Shown here: in pieces, positions 53,977 to 63,662 of the stretch
Layout of the letters: each line of letters starts with the position of its first letter
How positions within the stretch are numbered: the first letter of the stretch is position 1
From: an uncultured cyanobacterium
GTDB lineage: Bacteria > Cyanobacteriota > Cyanobacteriia > Cyanobacteriales > Nostocaceae
DNA: 64,000 nucleotides
Reading direction: 5' to 3'
Assembly (NCBI GenBank): GCA_903848645.1
Contig: CAINGU010000041.1
Coordinates: 62,001-126,000 of the forward strand
The notes under the pieces: model-generated
The model's database searches: none
What the model saw: only the letters and a program-made list of their open reading frames with translations
What the model was told of the DNA's origin: nothing
Made by a program: the position numbers and the translations under genes

Positions 53977-54693
53977 ATGGATACGCTTTCCACAAACAAT
54001 TCCAAGATTCTGATTGTAGATGACGATTCTAGTGTCCGTAACCTTATTCAGCGTTTCTTGAGTCGGAAATATCAAATAGAATCGGCGGCGGATGGTAAAA
54101 CTGCTCTTGTCTTATTTGAGCAATTTAATCCTGCATTAGTGATTCTAGATTGGAATCTACCAGATGCAAATGGTTATAAACTCTGCCAGGAAATGCAAAG
54201 TCGTACCAATGTTTTAGTAATGATGCTTACCAGTCGCAATGATGAAGCTGATAAAATTAAAGTCCTGGCTGCTGGTGCAGATGATTTTTTAACTAAACCA
54301 TTTAGTTTAGCCGAGGTGGAAGTCCGGGTAGAAGCCCTATTAAGGCGTGTCCGCTATATCCAGCCCACAACCCCACAACGTCTCAATTTTAACCACTTAG
54401 CCATTAATTCAGAAGCGCGAGAGGTAACACTCAATAATAAACCTTTAGCTTTAACTGCTTTGGAATTTAACATCTTACATTTTCTAGCTACCCATCCTGG
54501 ACAAGCATGGAGTCGGACTCAATTGATCCAAAAGATTTGGGGCTGTGACTATGTAGGAGATGGCCGCGTGGTTGATGTGCATATTGGTCAACTACGAAAG
54601 AAAATGGAAACTGATTCTAGTATGCCGGAGTTTATTAAAACGGTGCGGGGTTATGGTTATAAATTTGACCCACCAGAAAACACCAAAGTTTAA
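53977..54693 (+). CDS. OmpR-family response regulator
   Basis: The 238-aa protein has a receiver domain with acidic residues in ILIVDDDSS, phospho-acceptor in VILDWNLPD (near residue 60), Thr/Ser in MMLTSRN and Lys in DDFLTKPFS. A winged-helix DNA-binding domain follows (LTALEFNILHFLATHPGQAWSRTQLIQKIWG..., VDVHIGQLRKKM, IKTVRGYGYKF). No kinase gene is next to it. Which regulon it controls cannot be read from the sequence. Confidence 0.93.
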   Translation: MDTLSTNNSKILIVDDDSSVRNLIQRFLSRKYQIESAADGKTALVLFEQFNPALVILDWNLPDANGYKLCQEMQSRTNVLVMMLTSRNDEADKIKVLAAGADDFLTKPFSLAEVEVRVEALLRRVRYIQPTTPQRLNFNHLAINSEAREVTLNNKPLALTALEFNILHFLATHPGQAWSRTQLIQKIWGCDYVGDGRVVDVHIGQLRKKMETDSSMPEFIKTVRGYGYKFDPPENTKV

Positions 54694-55121
54694 ACTCTGG
54701 AAAATATGATTGTTGCAATAGCTTAGTAACTTGGTTGAATCCGTGCATTACCTCGTTATTAATCTTCAGATATTGAAGTTAAAGCCAGTCAGGGTTCTGT
54801 CGAGGACGTAAATTACCCATACATTCTAGACAGACCAGACAAATCTAACATCATTTTGAATTCTTTTTAACTCCCTCCTCCCTCCTCCTAACTCGGTGAC
54901 TTCTACTCTTCAGTAAATAAATAGTGGATTTTGCTCAAAAGCGTGCATTTTGTGTAAAGTATATGCAGGTAAACGGCAAAATATCATATTCACTTAGAAA
55001 GAATTGGCTAAAATCTACTTGATAGGTGTTAATTCAATCAGGGTAGAGTCAACAAATTAATAAGGATGCAAATACTGTCAATTTACCGAAAACATCCCTA
55101 GTATAATACTTAGAGGTATCA
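54694..55121. other. Intergenic region upstream of the LabA-like gene
   Basis: No gene is seen. A CTCCCTCCTCC pyrimidine run lies near 54873-54890. A TATAAT hexamer at 55102-55107 lies very close to the next start codon and could be a -10 box with a short leader. Confidence 0.4.
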
Positions 55122-55814
55122 ATGCAGTTTAATAATCTGAACAAAAAAACAAACGAATATAAAGAACTTAAAGAAAAACCTCATTGGCAAGATCCAGCTA
55201 CTAAAGGTACTATTAAAACTCAAGAAAATCCAGTCAATAATAGTACCTTGAGTGATGATGATAATCGTGGTAGAGTAGCAATTTTTATTGATGGCTTAAA
55301 TCTATTTCATGCCGCATTGCAACTAGGAATTGAAATTGACTATGTAAAATTGCTTTGTCGCTTAACTAAAACTTCTCGTTTATTACGTGCCTTCTTCTAC
55401 ACAGGAATGGATAGTGGCAACGAAAAACAACAGGGATTTCTTTTATGGATGCGTCGTAACGGCTATCGTGTAGTTACTAAAGATATGAGTGTAGTTGTAG
55501 ATAATTACAAAAAACCAAATCTGAATGTAGAAATTGCCGTTGATATGATTACCTTAGCACCCTATTATGATACGGCTGTTTTAGTCAGTGGAGATGGAGA
55601 TTTAGCCTATGCTGTCAATGCAGTTAGCAATTTGGGAGCTAGAGTAGAAATAATTGGGTTACAAACCTCTGCTAGTGATAGTGAAGCGCGACTTAGGAAT
55701 CATCTCATTGATGTGGCTGATGAATTTATAGATTTTGATAGTATTAAACAACACATTCAAAAAGATTCTTATATCGGCTATAGTTATCGGACTTCTTCTA
55801 ACCACCAACTTTAA
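55122..55814 (+). CDS. LabA-like NYN-domain protein
   Basis: This 230-aa protein has a NYN (PIN-like) fold: RVAIFIDGLNLFHAAL, LRAFFYTGMDSG, VEIAVDMITLAPYYDTAVLVSGDGDLAYAVNAVSNLGARVEIIG. The three conserved acidic residues (FIDG, VDM, SGDGD) are present, so RNase activity is possible. LabA in Synechococcus acts in negative feedback of circadian output. Whether this copy is the true LabA or a paralogue cannot be told here. The first 45 residues are polar and probably disordered. Confidence 0.87.
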   Translation: MQFNNLNKKTNEYKELKEKPHWQDPATKGTIKTQENPVNNSTLSDDDNRGRVAIFIDGLNLFHAALQLGIEIDYVKLLCRLTKTSRLLRAFFYTGMDSGNEKQQGFLLWMRRNGYRVVTKDMSVVVDNYKKPNLNVEIAVDMITLAPYYDTAVLVSGDGDLAYAVNAVSNLGARVEIIGLQTSASDSEARLRNHLIDVADEFIDFDSIKQHIQKDSYIGYSYRTSSNHQL

Positions 55815-56183
55815 ATTTCCACTACCTCACTTTTTGTCACCTTAAATATAAAGTATAGCAACCGCCAAGATGCTTAGAACATCAATTGTTCGTGTCAACG
55901 TACCGTAGACAACAGGGTTTTATTCCTAACTCCTGACGGGCGTGACTCCTGAATTCTGCTGTAATGCTGAATTTTATTTGGCATTTTTTTAATATCTATG
56001 CTATACCAGTGTAGAAATAGCTAATTAACATTAACAAGTATAATCACTATACTCTAAAATCCAGTTTTAGATCAAGTATAATTGCTGATTAATGTGTTTT
56101 TAGCATTCACTTAAAATGTATCTTAAATAGATATATTGGTGAATATATTGGTGAGAACTCATATTATTAAAGGAGTAGGTGGA
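55815..56183. other. Intergenic region
   Basis: No gene, strong hairpin or repeat of note is seen in this 369-bp AT-rich gap, apart from a short CTCCTGACGGGCGTGACTCCTGA stretch near 55930. Confidence 0.4.
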
Positions 56184-56507
56184 GTGAATCAAATCCAGTT
56201 AACTTTAGTTATTAGCTATTTGCTAATGACTGCATATTTTTTTACCAATTGGTTAACCTTTTCTCTGCGTCACCCTACATCTTCTCCAGGGGATAAATTT
56301 TTATCCTTTATCATGTTTATCATCACCACTATTCTATGGCCTGTAGTTATTGTTATCTCTTGCTTACAAGTCATCAAAAAAGGCAAATTAGAATTTATGA
56401 CTATACTTCCTGTAATTTTAGCAATATTCGCTTTTAGTATTTCCTACTATTTAAGTTCGGTACATGAACATTGGCTGTGCTATTATGATTTATTTTGCCA
56501 TGTCTAA
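56184..56507 (+). CDS. Small integral membrane protein
   Basis: The track start at 56136 is TTG. A GTG at 56184 (MNQIQLTLVISYLLM) is preceded by AAAGGAG and is more likely, giving 107 aa. Three hydrophobic segments are visible: LTLVISYLLMTAYFFTNWL, FIMFIITTILWPVVIVISCL and MTILPVILAIFAFSISYYL. The tail HEHWLCYYDLFCHV has two Cys and two His. The family is not recognised. It is convergent with queD. Confidence 0.55.
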   Translation: MNQIQLTLVISYLLMTAYFFTNWLTFSLRHPTSSPGDKFLSFIMFIITTILWPVVIVISCLQVIKKGKLEFMTILPVILAIFAFSISYYLSSVHEHWLCYYDLFCHV

Positions 56508-56595
56508 ATACCTGTCATAAACAGGGTTTAATTTTGAATTGTTTATTGTTTTTTTTAAGTTTACATCCTGAAACTTGACTCCCTAATTTTCAACT

Positions 56596-56985
56596 TTAAT
56601 CATCTTCATATTCTGCCCAAGAATTAGCAGTTTCTGATACAGCAACCTTAAGTTTTATATCATTTGCTAATCGCTTTTTAGTTTCGTCATAAATATATTT
56701 AGCAATCATCTCAGCCGTTGTTTCATATTCAGGTGGCATCACCTCATTTAAAATACAATGATCTAGCCCTCCCTGAGTCATATCTTTTTTAGCCCAACGT
56801 AAACTTCTAAAATCAGCCACCATAACTGGGTGAGGACAGTATTCTGAAGAATGCAAAGTTGATGATTGCGCTTCAATTCTCACCTTATAAGTATGTCCGT
56901 GCATTCTCCCACAAGGACCATTATAGTCTTTGATATAGTGGGCGCTATCAAATGTAAATTCTGTAATTAGTTTCCATTTTGGCAT
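56596..56985 (-). CDS. queD: 6-pyruvoyl-tetrahydropterin synthase family (QueD-like)
   Basis: QueD makes 6-carboxy-tetrahydropterin in the queuosine/7-deazaguanine pathway. The 129-aa protein has zinc histidines in FDSAHYIK and MHGHTYKV and the catalytic Cys in PCGRMHGH. LDHCILNEVMPPEYETTAEMIA and AVSETANSWAEY complete the family pattern. No other que gene is nearby. Relatives can also make other pterins, so the exact reaction is a likely rather than certain call. Confidence 0.9.
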   Translation of the reverse strand: MPKWKLITEFTFDSAHYIKDYNGPCGRMHGHTYKVRIEAQSSTLHSSEYCPHPVMVADFRSLRWAKKDMTQGGLDHCILNEVMPPEYETTAEMIAKYIYDETKKRLANDIKLKVAVSETANSWAEYEDD

Positions 56986-57049
56986 CTTGATACACTCTTT
57001 GGTAATTGGTAATTGGTGATTGGTAATTGGTAATTGGGAGAATTCTTCC

Positions 57050-57088
57050 CCCTATTCCCTGTTCCCTGTTCCCTGTTCCCTGTCCCCT
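57050..57088. repeat. TTCCCTG heptamer repeat
   Basis: CCCTATTCCCTGTTCCCTGTTCCCTGTTCCCTGTCCCC lies upstream of queD. It is the same unit as at the rsmD 3' end, and a GGTAATTGGTGATT run precedes it. Confidence 0.8.
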
Positions 57089-57210
57089 AAATATGCAATT
57101 TAACCTAAATTTGTACTGACGTTAACTCAATCTTTGCTCACGGGATGTGCCTTGGTTGGAAGATGATGAGTATGAAATTAAAGAAACACAGTATATCTAT
57201 CGGATTATAG

Positions 57211-57744
57211 ATGTATACAGGATTCCAAATGCTTGAAGCTATTGCTGTTGCTGGGCTATTATTGATTCTTGGCGATTTCCTTTCTACCTTCTTCTATCAT
57301 GTACCTGAACACGTTTTTGGTAGTCTCCACCTGACAACTCATCACTCCTGGAAAAAGAATTTCCGTCATTACGCTATTTTAACATTGAATCCCCAGGTAC
57401 TTTTAGATGGGATTTTGGGAGCTTTACCTTATCTACTGGTAGCAGTATGCTTATGGACTTTATCTCCCATTGGCGTAATTTGTGGTTTATTGTTTGGTCA
57501 GTTCCATGTATGGTGGAGACACGTGATTTCTTTAGGGTGGCAAACACCTCAAGCTGTGACGGTTTTGTGTAAATTTTTATTTATTACTACGCCGGAACAA
57601 CACTGGTTACATCATCAAAAAACTAACTTTGGTTTCGGTGATATTTTCACGTTTTTTGACCAACCTGCGAAAATTTGGATGCGTTGGTTACGTTTATCCA
57701 GAATTTATTTGCGCTCTCATGCGGTAACTCACATTTCTGGATAA
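57211..57744 (+). CDS. Fatty acid hydroxylase/sterol desaturase-like membrane protein
   Basis: This 177-aa protein has about four hydrophobic segments and clusters of histidines: FYHVPEHVFG, HLTTHHSWKKNFRHY, HVWWRHVISLG and EQHWLHHQKTNFG. Such clusters bind a di-iron centre in the fatty acid hydroxylase superfamily. It is shorter than typical members and the substrate is unknown. The ATG at 57229 (MLEAIAV) is another possible start. It is 100 bp from the beta-helix/SLH gene downstream. Confidence 0.75.
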   Translation: MYTGFQMLEAIAVAGLLLILGDFLSTFFYHVPEHVFGSLHLTTHHSWKKNFRHYAILTLNPQVLLDGILGALPYLLVAVCLWTLSPIGVICGLLFGQFHVWWRHVISLGWQTPQAVTVLCKFLFITTPEQHWLHHQKTNFGFGDIFTFFDQPAKIWMRWLRLSRIYLRSHAVTHISG

Positions 57745-57844
57745 ACTAGATTTTGACTAGAATTACCGACTTGAAATCTTGAGTGTGTCAAAAGTATGGT
57801 TAATTATGGATGTCACCATTTAAACCATACACATTTAAAAATCA

Positions 57845-59932
57845 ATGGTTAATTCTAGTCTTGTTGCCACACTATATGTTAATCCTGTTACGGGAAATGA
57901 TGCTAATACTGGTTCTCGTCCCAGTCCCTTAAAAAGTATTACCCGCGCCCTAAAACAGGCGAAAACATCAACAATTATTCAGTTAGCCAGTGGAACTTAT
58001 GGCACAGCTAATGGAGAGGTATTTCCCCTAGTCATTCCACCGGGAGTATTGGTAGTAGGGAATGAGACAAATAAAGGTCAAGAAATTATCATTTCTGGCA
58101 GTGGGGAATATCAAAGCCCTAGTTTCGGAGTACAGAATATCACTTTACTGTTACTAGGTGATGCTAGTCTCTTAGGTGTGACTGTGATTAATAATTCAGT
58201 CAAAGGTACTGGTGTTTGGATTGAGTCATCAGTTCCTACCATAGCTAATAGTACATTTAAGAACTGTGGTAGAGAAGGAATATTTACCACTGGTAATGCT
58301 AAACCCGGTATTGTGGATAATTTGTTTATTAATAATAAAGTTAGTGGATTAGTCATAGCTAGGAATAGCAAAGGGGAAGTGCTGCGGAATGTATTTGAAA
58401 ATAACGCTTTAGGCATAGCTATTAGTGATTTTGCAGCCCCTTTAGTAGCAAATAATAAACTTTCGGCTAATGGGACAGCGATCGTCCTTTCTCGTGATGC
58501 TAGACCAGTATTACGACGAAACCTTATTGCTAGTAATACCCAAGGTGGCCTTTTAGTTAATGGTAATGCCGTTCCCGATTTAGGCAATCCCCAAGATCCG
58601 GCTGACAACATTTTTCGGGAACAGGGTAAATTTGATTTACAAAATGTCACAGATCAAAAAATCATGTCCGTCGGTAATCAGTTAAGTCCTCCCCAGGTAA
58701 TTGGGGCGATAGACTTCATAGCTGCTACCGCTGACACCCCCAGTCAAATAGGAGTTAGCACCAGGTTTGCTGATTTAGAGGGACATTGGGCGGCAGCTTT
58801 TGTGGAAGCCTTAGTTAGTAAAGATGTGATTAGCGGCTTTCCTGACGGGACTTTTCAACCAGCCACACCGATTACCCGCGCCCAATATGCGGCTTTGATG
58901 ACTAAGACATTTCAACTTCCCCAAAGTAATCAACTAGATAGATTCAAAGATGTGAAATCCGACTTTTGGGCGGCTAAAGCCATAGCCAGTGCTGCGGATA
59001 GAGGCTTTTTGAAAGGCTTTCCTGATGGGACATTCCGACCAGAAAATAACTTAACTAAAATTCAAGCCCTAGTCTCCATTGTTAACGGTTTAAACTTGAG
59101 TGGTGGTAATCCTAACGTCTTAATGATCTACAGCGATCGCGCCCAAATTCCCAGTTATGCTACCAATGCCACCACTGTAGCTACGCAAAAACTTTTAGTA
59201 GTTAATTATCCCCAACCAGACCAATTAGAACCACTGCGAGAAATTACCCGCGCCGAAGTAGCTGTCCTCATTTATCAGACATTAGTGGCCACGGGTCAGG
59301 AAAATCCCCTCCCCTCTGCCTATATTGTCAAACCAGAGACAGAGATTCCCTCATTTTCCGATATTGTCGGACATTGGGCAGAACCATTTATTCGGGCATT
59401 AGTTAGCATGAACTTAACTCAGGGTTTTGCTGATGGCACATACCAACCGGATCAAGCTATGACCCGCGCCCAATATACGGCTTTAATCGCTGCTGCCTTT
59501 AACCCCCCCAGCAAACGCCCGTCACCAGAATTTACAGACATAGCCAAGGATTTTTGGGCAGCTAACGCCATTGAAATAGCAGCCAGAGGCGGTTTTGTGG
59601 GCGGATTTAGCGATCGCACCTTCCGTCCTGCCCAAAACGTCCAACGGCTACAAGTCATAGTCTCCTTGGTCAACGGACTGGGACTTGCGGCAACTACTCA
59701 AAAAACCTTAACCTACATTGACCAAGATAAAATTCCCGAATATGCCCGGACAGCCGTTACTATTGCTACCCAACAAAAAATTATTGTCAATTATCCAGAT
59801 CCCAATTTACTTGCACCAACCAGGGAAGCCACCCGTGCTGAAGTTGCAGCCATGGTCTATCAGGCATTAGTAGCCAGTCAACGCACAAAAGTTATCAACT
59901 CACCTTATATTGTTTTGCAAATCAGCAATTGA
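57845..59932 (+). CDS. DUF1565 beta-helix protein with six SLH modules
   Basis: Residues 1-285 are a DUF1565 right-handed beta-helix (LYVNPVTGNDANTGSRPSPLKSI, GTYGTANGEVFPL, many NNxxxG turns). Residues about 300-680 hold six SLH modules in two triplets: FADLEGHWAAAFVEAL.., FKDVKSDFWAAKAI.., YSDRAQIPSYATNA.. and then FSDIVGHWAEPFI.., FTDIAKDFWAANAI.., YIDQDKIPEYARTA.. The SLH part should bind cell wall polymer. No signal peptide is visible, and a stop codon sits three codons upstream of the ATG. A DUF1565 paralogue lies at 60778-62355. Confidence 0.9.
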   Translation: MVNSSLVATLYVNPVTGNDANTGSRPSPLKSITRALKQAKTSTIIQLASGTYGTANGEVFPLVIPPGVLVVGNETNKGQEIIISGSGEYQSPSFGVQNITLLLLGDASLLGVTVINNSVKGTGVWIESSVPTIANSTFKNCGREGIFTTGNAKPGIVDNLFINNKVSGLVIARNSKGEVLRNVFENNALGIAISDFAAPLVANNKLSANGTAIVLSRDARPVLRRNLIASNTQGGLLVNGNAVPDLGNPQDPADNIFREQGKFDLQNVTDQKIMSVGNQLSPPQVIGAIDFIAATADTPSQIGVSTRFADLEGHWAAAFVEALVSKDVISGFPDGTFQPATPITRAQYAALMTKTFQLPQSNQLDRFKDVKSDFWAAKAIASAADRGFLKGFPDGTFRPENNLTKIQALVSIVNGLNLSGGNPNVLMIYSDRAQIPSYATNATTVATQKLLVVNYPQPDQLEPLREITRAEVAVLIYQTLVATGQENPLPSAYIVKPETEIPSFSDIVGHWAEPFIRALVSMNLTQGFADGTYQPDQAMTRAQYTALIAAAFNPPSKRPSPEFTDIAKDFWAANAIEIAARGGFVGGFSDRTFRPAQNVQRLQVIVSLVNGLGLAATTQKTLTYIDQDKIPEYARTAVTIATQQKIIVNYPDPNLLAPTREATRAEVAAMVYQALVASQRTKVINSPYIVLQISN

Positions 59933-60060
59933 CAAGTAGAATAAAAAACACTGCCTATCAATTTTGCCGCTGGTGAAAAAACACTCATGTAGCTAAAAAT
60001 ACGTTAGGCTAGATGCGATGGGTGAAATGTTTATACCTATTGCCACAGAACTTATAGCCC

Positions 60061-60741
60061 ATGTTAACAACAGCCCCCGTTACTCAAACTTTTGCGGCTC
60101 CTGCCGAATTAGCAGCTAAGTTATTAACTCACTACAGTTTTGATCTCAATGGATATAATACCAGTGAGTTAATTAGCCGCTGGCAATCAGAATATCCCAT
60201 GCATTGGTTACACTTAGCGGTCATAGAAGCTTTGTATCAAGGTCGTTATAAAGCTATATCTGTCCAACAAATCTTGACCCTTTGGCGACGAAGGGGAGAG
60301 ACAACATATCATTTTAATATGGAATTTGAGCGCATGATTTGTAGCAAATTCCCGGAACGTCTCACTTCTCCCTCTCTACCAGTTTTACCACCACCTAAAC
60401 AGGAGATCAGGACTGAAAAATATAAAAATCCTCAATTATTGCCAGCCGAAGTTAGTTATAAGTACCAAATAAATAATAATTTACAGTCAACCACAGAAAA
60501 TAGGGACTCTGATCAAAAAAATCTCGTCCTGACATCTCCTTCTTTTCAATTAACAGCAGAAGCCACGCAACAGAAAATTGTCGAGAAAATTCCCCCCCAA
60601 CCAACACAACAACTAATGCTACCAGCAACCGCCAATCATCCTCCCATTGGTCAGTTTACTCCCCAAAAGAGCGATCGCACGGAATCCTTCACCTCCAAAC
60701 TCAAAGCCCTCACAGGTGAACACTTGGAGTTTGTATTTTAG
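60061..60741 (+). CDS. Unknown protein with conserved helical N-terminus
   Basis: I do not recognise a characterised family. Residues 1-100 are helical and look conserved (AAPAELAAKLLTHYSFDLNGYNTSELISRWQSEYPMHWLHLAVIEALYQGRYKAISVQQILTLWRRRG), somewhat like DnaD-type domains. Residues about 105-205 are Pro/Gln-rich and disordered. The tail FTSKLKALTGEHLEFVF may be a short binding motif. It lies between two DUF1565 genes and is convergent with the second. Confidence 0.65.
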   Translation: MLTTAPVTQTFAAPAELAAKLLTHYSFDLNGYNTSELISRWQSEYPMHWLHLAVIEALYQGRYKAISVQQILTLWRRRGETTYHFNMEFERMICSKFPERLTSPSLPVLPPPKQEIRTEKYKNPQLLPAEVSYKYQINNNLQSTTENRDSDQKNLVLTSPSFQLTAEATQQKIVEKIPPQPTQQLMLPATANHPPIGQFTPQKSDRTESFTSKLKALTGEHLEFVF

Positions 60742-60777
60742 GGAGTCAGTTGTCAGTTGTCGGTTGTCGGTTGTCAG

Positions 60778-62355
60778 TTACTTGATAGTCTCAATAACTG
60801 CTTTTAAACCTTTGCTATTGAAGATATTAATGGCTTCAGAGGCGCTTTCTTCACTAGTAAATACTCCCACTTGCATCACCTTGTGGCCTTGCCAAACCTT
60901 AGGAAAAGCATCAGTAACTAGAGAGGTGACTAAATTCTGTTGCTGCTGATTTGCAACTAGCACTAGCACTCGAACTCTATAACTGACATTTTGCCCAGTA
61001 GCTATATAACTTTGGGGGGTTGATATTGGGGCTGAATTCTGCCTATTTTGCCCTGCTGCTGCTTGAGGGGCTACAAATTCAATAGCACCTGAATCAAGTT
61101 GCACATAATTAAATTGGGGTAAATCAGCTTGATTATTTGATAATTGTGGCAGTTGATTGGGACGAGGAATGCTTCTAATTCTTAAAGGTGTGACAGTTCT
61201 TTGATGAGGAGAATTGGTAACTGTAGCCGGAGAAAAGGTTATTGGTGTATCGGCTGAATTTGCTGTTGATAAAGGATTAGAACCAGTATTTCTGGCTGTG
61301 GGTGCGCTTAGACCTTGAAGATCCACTTTACCGCTGATGCGATTACTAACCAGATTGTTTCCAGCCGCAGAAATTACCAACTTAGCAGTTTGGGCGTTAA
61401 TATCATAACGGCCATTATTCCGAAATACATTCTTCCCTGGGTCATAACTAAGACCTAAATCTGGTCTAGCTTGGGCTATGACTACTAAACCATCTTCTTT
61501 GTTACCTTGAATAAGATTATTCCTTAACATGGGTGTAGCATTTGCTTGGACAATAATACCCGATCTGTTGTCCTGAATTTGATTACCTACTACTACCGGA
61601 GCGGCATTTTGGGCAACATTAATCCCAAAACCAGTTGCTTGAAAGATATTTTCCCTGATTTCGGGACGAGCATTCCCAGAAATAGTTATGCCATTAGCAC
61701 CATTGCGAACAAAATAATTTTTGCTAATGCTAGGTGTACCATCACCTGTAACAGCAATACCATCTTGGGTACTATTAGCAAATGTATTTTCTCGAACTAC
61801 AACATTGCTGGATTCAATCCATAATCCATAACCACGAGCATTAGAGTTAGTAACAGTGACACCACTTAAACTAGCTTGGTTAGCACCGACAATAGCCACA
61901 TTTTGACCACCAAACCTGCGACTGAGGTATTCACCACCCCCAATAATTGTCACGGTTTTACCTTTATTGTTAATATCGCCTTGAATTGCTACTCCTGGTT
62001 TTAAAATTAAAGGAAATACTTCTCCAGTTTTGGCGCTATATGTACCAGGAGAGAGGATAATTAAACTGTTAGACTGTGATGCTTCTAGTGCTTGGGTAAT
62101 TGTTTGCCAAGGTGCGCTTTCACTCCCATTACCTGTTTTGTCATTTCCCGTGCTTGGGTTGACAAATGATTGGTTAACCTGAGAGATTGTTTTTTCACCT
62201 GGAAGCATTTGTTCTGCTACTGTAGGTATTTGAGCAAGAACACAGCTTGTAGTCAAGATTGTTGTACTTGCCACTCCTAAACTAACTGTTAAACTCAACA
62301 TTGAGAAACTCAGGGAGTTATGCAGGGTATTTACAGATTTGTTGGGAACTATCAT
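60778..62355 (-). CDS. DUF1565 beta-helix protein with C-terminal SPOR-like domain
   Basis: The ATG at 62355 (MIVPNKSVNTL) has AGGAG upstream and precedes a signal peptide (FSMLSLTVSLGVASTTILTTSCVLA), so I prefer it to the track start at 62430; the protein is 525 aa. The DUF1565 region (SFVNPSTGNDKTGNGSESAPWQTI, GTYSAKTGEVFPL) forms a beta-helix. A Pro/Gln-rich linker follows, then a SPOR-like end (YRVRVLVLVANQQQQ...MQVGVFTSEESASEAINIF). SPOR domains bind denuded peptidoglycan. It is a paralogue of the SLH-bearing gene at 57845. Confidence 0.85.
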   Translation of the reverse strand: MIVPNKSVNTLHNSLSFSMLSLTVSLGVASTTILTTSCVLAQIPTVAEQMLPGEKTISQVNQSFVNPSTGNDKTGNGSESAPWQTITQALEASQSNSLIILSPGTYSAKTGEVFPLILKPGVAIQGDINNKGKTVTIIGGGEYLSRRFGGQNVAIVGANQASLSGVTVTNSNARGYGLWIESSNVVVRENTFANSTQDGIAVTGDGTPSISKNYFVRNGANGITISGNARPEIRENIFQATGFGINVAQNAAPVVVGNQIQDNRSGIIVQANATPMLRNNLIQGNKEDGLVVIAQARPDLGLSYDPGKNVFRNNGRYDINAQTAKLVISAAGNNLVSNRISGKVDLQGLSAPTARNTGSNPLSTANSADTPITFSPATVTNSPHQRTVTPLRIRSIPRPNQLPQLSNNQADLPQFNYVQLDSGAIEFVAPQAAAGQNRQNSAPISTPQSYIATGQNVSYRVRVLVLVANQQQQNLVTSLVTDAFPKVWQGHKVMQVGVFTSEESASEAINIFNSKGLKAVIETIK

Positions 62356-62603
62356 TGTTTTTGACACTCCTGAAAACATATAGCAAGAGACAGTGTTAAA
62401 AGTCTTTTTGTGTCTGAGACTGGATATCAACTGCTACCTGGCAACTGCTATACAATCAATTTTTATACTGTCCAACAGTAGTATGTCCACGATATTACTC
62501 GTCCCTTGACAAATTGACCACAATTAGTTAGCAAATATTTAATAATCAACATAAGAATTAGGCTGGCTATTACGATGAAAGCATTAAAGATGGGGTTTTT
62601 GTA

Positions 62604-63641
62604 ATGGTTTCAGCCCATAGTCACACACAACAAACTGTTTATCGCATTTTAGATGCGAACTTGGATCGCGCTCGTGAGGGTTTGCGAATTATTGAAGAAT
62701 GGTGTCGTTTTGGTTTAAATAATGCCCAGTTTTCAGGTATATGTAAACACCTGCGTCAAGAGTTGGGTACTTGGCATACGGCGGAACTACGAGCAGCACG
62801 AGACACACCGGGTGATCCGGGAACTGATTTAAGTCACCCCCAAGAGGAACAACGGGCTGATATTACATCTCTATTACAGGCTAATTTTTGCCGTGTGCAA
62901 GAAGCATTGCGAGTATTAGAAGAATATGGCAAGCTTTATCATCCGAATATGGGGACGGCTTGTAAACAAATGCGTTATCAGGTTTATACCCTGGAAAGTA
63001 ATTTGATGGGTTATCAGCGTCATCAGTTATTATGGCGATCGCATTTATATCTGGTAACATCTCCCGCAGATAATTTATTTGCAATTGTGGAAGCGGCTCT
63101 TCAAGGTGGTTTAACTCTGTTACAGTATCGGGAAAAGACCGCTGATGATTTAGTCCGCTTAGAACGGGCGATAAGATTGCGTGAATTATGTCACCATTAT
63201 GGGGCTTTGTTCATTATCAATGATCGGGTGGATTTAGCCTTGGCTGTGGATGCTGATGGTGTCCATTTGGGACAACAGGATATACCCATTGCTGTAGCGC
63301 GTCAATTACTGGGGAGTCAGCGCATTATCGGACGTTCTACTACAAATCCCCAAGAAATGCAAGGGGCAATTGCCGAAGGTGCGGATTATATTGGTGTGGG
63401 GCCTGTGTATGAAACACCGACTAAAGTAGGTAAAGCCGCAGCGGGTTTAGAGTATGTGAAATATGTATCCCAAAATTGTCAAATTCCCTGGTTTGCAATT
63501 GGGGGAATAGATATGAGTAATCTCAACGATGTGATGAATGCGGGAGCGCAACGGGTGGCTGTCGTGCGATCGCTCATCGAATCAGATCAACCTACCCTAG
63601 CAACTCAATATTTTCTTTCGCAACTCCACCGCATCAAATAA
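62604..63641 (+). CDS. thiE: Thiamine phosphate synthase, long cyanobacterial form
   Basis: ThiE joins HMP-PP and thiazole phosphate. Residues about 1-140 are an N-terminal domain (VYRILDANLDRAREGLRIIEEWCRFGLNN) usual in the cyanobacterial form. The TIM-barrel ThiE domain follows with LTLLQYREK, LFIINDRVDLALAVDADGVHLGQQD, IIGRSTTNPQEM, GADYIGVGPVYETPTK and FAIGGIDMSN. It is 21 bp before thiS, so they form an operon. No TPP riboswitch is evident upstream. Confidence 0.95.
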   Translation: MVSAHSHTQQTVYRILDANLDRAREGLRIIEEWCRFGLNNAQFSGICKHLRQELGTWHTAELRAARDTPGDPGTDLSHPQEEQRADITSLLQANFCRVQEALRVLEEYGKLYHPNMGTACKQMRYQVYTLESNLMGYQRHQLLWRSHLYLVTSPADNLFAIVEAALQGGLTLLQYREKTADDLVRLERAIRLRELCHHYGALFIINDRVDLALAVDADGVHLGQQDIPIAVARQLLGSQRIIGRSTTNPQEMQGAIAEGADYIGVGPVYETPTKVGKAAAGLEYVKYVSQNCQIPWFAIGGIDMSNLNDVMNAGAQRVAVVRSLIESDQPTLATQYFLSQLHRIK

Positions 63642-63662
63642 TTCAAAATTTCTCCTGGCTTT

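Noticed and set aside
58111-58650. 179-aa minus-strand ORF
   Set aside because: It is antisense to the DUF1565/SLH gene; the repetitive helix coding keeps the other strand open by chance.
62431-62603. TPP riboswitch upstream of thiE
   Set aside because: The conserved CTGAGA and ACCTGA-type elements are not visible in the 173-bp upstream region.
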